From the NCBI GenBank assembly GCA_937952345.1, contig CALFYN010000818.1, positions 1 through 15,272 of the forward strand: a stretch of DNA of 15,272 nucleotides, read 5' to 3'. The notes under the pieces were generated by a model. It saw nothing but the letters and a program-made list of their open reading frames with translations. It made no database searches and was not told the origin of the DNA. Position numbers and translations under genes: made by a program. Numbering within the stretch: the first letter of the stretch is position 1; each line of letters begins with the position of its first letter. Shown piece after piece: positions 12,595 to 15,272 of the stretch. The DNA comes from an uncultured Acidobacteriota bacterium (GTDB lineage Bacteria; Acidobacteriota; Terriglobia; Bryobacterales; Bryobacteraceae).

Positions 12595-15180
12595 TTACTT
12601 CACGACGATATTCACAAGGCGCTTGGGCACAACGATAACGTTCCGGATCTCTTTTCCGGCGATGTGCTCCAGCGCCTTTTCGTTTGCCAGCGCTTCGGCT
12701 TTCAATGCTTCCCCATCGATGTTCGCCGGCACAGTCAGGCGTCCCCGCACCTTGCCGTTCACCTGCAGCACCACCTCGATGGTATCCTCCACCAGAAACT
12801 TCTCATCGAAGTGCGGCCACGGAAGTTCCGACAGCGGACCCTTCGGCAACGCGTCGAACCTCTGCTGCAAGATGCTGTACAACTCCTCGCTCAGATGCGG
12901 AGCGTAGGGATTCAACAGGTGCAGGAACGGAGCCAGCACACTCACCGGGCGCACTTCCGCCGCCGTCAGTTCATTCGTGCAGATCATCATCTGCGAGATC
13001 GCCGTGTTGAAAGCCATGCCTTCGATATCGGCGCCCACCTTGCGAATCGTCTCGTGCAGCACCTTCAGCAATGGCATCGGCGCTGGTACATCCTGCACCT
13101 TCGGCGAAAACGTGTAGGTGTCGCCTTCGTCCGCTGAGTCCATAAACAGGCGCCACACACGGCCCAGGAAGCGGTACACGCCTTCCACGCCTTTCGTGCT
13201 CCACGGTTTCACCTGTTCCAGCGGACCCATGAACATCTCAAACAAACGCAGCGAGTCCGCCCCGTATTCGGCGATCACGTGATCCGGGTTGATCACATTG
13301 CCGCGCGACTTCGACATCTTCTGTCCGTCTTCGCCAAGAATCAAGCCTTGATTCACCAGCTTCTGAAACGGCTCCGGCGTCGTCACATAGCCCAGGTCGT
13401 AGAGCACCTTGTGCCAGAAGCGCGCATACAGCAGGTGCAGCACCGCGTGCTCGGTGCCGCCCACGTAGAGATCCACGCCTCCGGGCTTCTGATTGTGCCC
13501 CATCCAGTACTGCTCGGCTTCAGTCGAAGCAAAACGCGTGCTGTTGCGCGCGTCCGTGAACCGCAGGTAATACCAGCACGATCCCGCCCATTGCGGCATC
13601 GTGTTCGTCTCGCGCTGTGCGTGTTCCGAATAACGGACCCAATCCTCCGCCTTGCTCAACGGCGGCTCCGGCGTACCCGTGGGCTTGTAATCTTCCAACG
13701 GCGGCGGCACCACGGGCAACTCCGCATCCGGCAGCGCCTCATGCTTGCCATCGCGCCAGATGATGGGAAACGGTTCACCCCAGTAACGCTGCCGCGCGAA
13801 TAACCAGTCGCGCAACTTGTAGTTAATGGTCTTCTTGCCCAACCCACGCTCTTCCAGCCACGCCGTGATCTTGCGTTTCGCCTCCTGCGTGGGCAGCCCG
13901 TCAATCAAAGGCGAATTGATCGAAACCCCGTCGCCGGTGAAGCACTTCTCCTCGTTGCCCGCCGGCGCCTGCACCACTTCGCGAATCGGCAGCCCGAATT
14001 GCGTGGCGAATTCATAGTCGCGGTCGTCGTGCGCCGGCACCGCCATGATCGCCCCGGTCCCGTAGCTGATCAACACATAGTCCGCAATCCACACCGGAAT
14101 GCGTTCCCCATTCACCGGATTGATCGCGTAGCCACCCGTCGGCACGCCCGTCTTCACCTTCGATAGCGCCGTGCGCTCCATGTCGGATTTGCTCGCCACC
14201 ATCCGGCAATACGCTTCCACGTCCTCTTGTTGTTCCGGCGTGGTGATGGCGTTCACCAGCGGATGCTCCGGCGCCAGCACCATGTAGGTGGCCCCGAACA
14301 ACGTGTCCGGACGCGTCGTGAAAACAGTGATGGATTCCTCGCGGCCCTCGATGGCGAACTTCACTTCCGCGCCTTCCGAACGCCCGATCCACTCTCGTTG
14401 ATGCCGCTTGATCCCTTCCGGCCAATCCAGATGCTCCAGTTCATCGCCCAGGCGGTCCGCGTAAGCCGTGATGCGCAGCATCCATTGCCGCAGCGGACGC
14501 CGCTCCACCGGGAACCCGCCCACTTCGCTCTTCCCATCCACCACTTCTTCGTTCGCCAGCACCGTGCCCAACCCGGGACACCAGTTCACCTGCACCTCGG
14601 CTACATAGGCCAAACGCCGTGCATCGATTTCCTCGCGCGACAACCCTTGCGCTTCCAACTCCGCCACCGGACGCGCGGACTTCGTCGCTTCATCGAAGTA
14701 GGAGTTGTAAATCTGCAGGAAGATCCACTGCGTCCACCGGTAGTAACCCGGATCCGTCGTGTTGATCTCGCGGTCCCAGTCATAGCAGAACCCCAGCCGC
14801 TTCAACTGCGCGCGGAAGCGGTCCACGTTGCGTCCCGTGGTGATGCTCGGATGCTGTCCGGTCTTGATGGCGTATTGCTCGGCGGGCAGCCCGAAGGCGT
14901 CCCACCCCATCGGATGCAGCACGTTCCACCCTTGCTTACGGCGGTATCGCGAGACGATGTCCGTCGCTGTGTAGCCTTCCGGATGGCCCACGTGCAGCCC
15001 GTCGCCGCTCGGATACGGAAACATGTCGAGCACGTAGTATTTCGGCTTCGTGGCGTCGAAGCCGGCCTCGCCGGGGTTCGCCGTGCGGTATGTCTTGTGC
15101 TCTTCCCAATAGGCTTGCCACTTCGGCTCGATCTGCTGAAACGGGTATTGTCTGCGCCGCTCTGTCTGTGATGCACTCAT
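12595..15180 (-). CDS. leuS: Leucyl-tRNA synthetase
   Basis: This 861-aa class I aminoacyl-tRNA synthetase charges tRNA-Leu with leucine in the cytoplasm. The length is close to the usual bacterial enzyme. Visible motifs in order: the HIGH-type HVGHPEGY at 63-70 after YVLDMFPYPSGDG; the editing (CP1) domain with TTRPDTLFG from residue 288; GTGAIMAVPAHDDRDYEF, which holds the editing aspartate; the KMSKS loop at 621-625; and the C-terminal VQVNGKVRGRLTVPA. All catalytic and proofreading signatures look intact. The start is the ATG at 15180 (MSASQTERRR, then QYPFQQIEPKWQAYW as in the family). No clear Shine-Dalgarno precedes it. A TACAAT at 15228-15223 on the minus strand could be its -10, without a good -35. 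It is convergent with the OmpA gene, 5 bp apart. Confidence 0.98.
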   Translation of the reverse strand: MSASQTERRRQYPFQQIEPKWQAYWEEHKTYRTANPGEAGFDATKPKYYVLDMFPYPSGDGLHVGHPEGYTATDIVSRYRRKQGWNVLHPMGWDAFGLPAEQYAIKTGQHPSITTGRNVDRFRAQLKRLGFCYDWDREINTTDPGYYRWTQWIFLQIYNSYFDEATKSARPVAELEAQGLSREEIDARRLAYVAEVQVNWCPGLGTVLANEEVVDGKSEVGGFPVERRPLRQWMLRITAYADRLGDELEHLDWPEGIKRHQREWIGRSEGAEVKFAIEGREESITVFTTRPDTLFGATYMVLAPEHPLVNAITTPEQQEDVEAYCRMVASKSDMERTALSKVKTGVPTGGYAINPVNGERIPVWIADYVLISYGTGAIMAVPAHDDRDYEFATQFGLPIREVVQAPAGNEEKCFTGDGVSINSPLIDGLPTQEAKRKITAWLEERGLGKKTINYKLRDWLFARQRYWGEPFPIIWRDGKHEALPDAELPVVPPPLEDYKPTGTPEPPLSKAEDWVRYSEHAQRETNTMPQWAGSCWYYLRFTDARNSTRFASTEAEQYWMGHNQKPGGVDLYVGGTEHAVLHLLYARFWHKVLYDLGYVTTPEPFQKLVNQGLILGEDGQKMSKSRGNVINPDHVIAEYGADSLRLFEMFMGPLEQVKPWSTKGVEGVYRFLGRVWRLFMDSADEGDTYTFSPKVQDVPAPMPLLKVLHETIRKVGADIEGMAFNTAISQMMICTNELTAAEVRPVSVLAPFLHLLNPYAPHLSEELYSILQQRFDALPKGPLSELPWPHFDEKFLVEDTIEVVLQVNGKVRGRLTVPANIDGEALKAEALANEKALEHIAGKEIRNVIVVPKRLVNIVVK

Positions 15181-15254
15181 AGGTTTGCGAGGGGGATATT
15201 CCCAGTGTATGCGATTGGCGCTATTGTATTGAAATAGGAGGTTCGTTTTTCTGC

Positions 15255-15272
15255 ATGACGAAAATCTCGTTG
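15255..15272 (+). CDS. Possible start of a divergent gene running off the window
   Basis: An ATG at 15255 opens a frame reading MTKISL up to the end of the window. An AGGAGG at 15236-15241 lies 13 bp upstream, somewhat farther than ideal. It would be divergent from leuS, with 74 bp between the two starts. Only six codons are visible, so no family can be named, and the ATG may be coincidental. Confidence 0.3.

Noticed and set aside
15181..15254. Leader regulation (T-box or attenuator) in front of leuS
   Set aside because: The visible leader is under 100 nt, with no T-box-like element, leucine-rich leader peptide or terminator hairpin.

Overview
The window looks like chromosome of a GC-rich acidobacterium, most likely of the Solibacter/Bryobacter type. 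The best marker is a complete protein of the VWFA-related family that is largely confined to Acidobacteria. The rest of the content fits: 3-keto-disaccharide hydrolase (DUF1080), PhoPQ-related hydrolase, sialate O-acetylesterase and SMP-30 genes are a combination typical of soil saprophytes in Acidobacteria and Planctomycetes. This placement is inferred from family content, as no rRNA is present. I found no tRNA, rRNA, CRISPR array or transposase.

Left part (1-3968). An unrecognised C-terminal fragment is followed by a secreted DUF1080 protein. Convergent to it lies a secreted VWA-domain protein on the minus strand. The 3' ends of these two genes overlap by 17 bp, and that junction occurs twice. 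A 227-bp direct repeat (903-1129 and 2977-3203, one mismatch) flanks an insert carrying a 563-aa HEAT-repeat lipoprotein gene. The left copy completes the DUF1080 gene and carries a decapitated C-terminal piece of the VWA gene. The right copy completes the VWA gene and carries the last codons of the DUF1080 gene. The insertion therefore left both genes intact. This is the most unusual structure in the window.

Middle part (4020-10581). Five plus-strand genes are packed as one apparent operon with gaps of -4, +10, +5 and -4 bp. They encode an AlkA-type DNA glycosylase, a PhoPQ-activated-protein-like alpha/beta hydrolase, a sialate O-acetylesterase-family esterase, a glutamate-1-semialdehyde-aminomutase-like PLP enzyme, and a fused esterase/SMP-30 lactonase-type protein. 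Three of the products appear to be exported carbohydrate-ester hydrolases, so the unit looks like a glycan or sugar-ester scavenging cluster with a repair enzyme at its head. The substrate cannot be read from the sequence.

Right part (10582-15272). A convergent minus-strand secreted sialidase-like (BNR/Asp-box) protein is followed by a divergent OmpA-family lipoprotein. In front of the lipoprotein gene is an exact sigma-54 (-24/-12) promoter motif. Leucyl-tRNA synthetase (leuS) lies tail-to-tail with it on the minus strand. A new plus-strand gene may start at the very end of the window.
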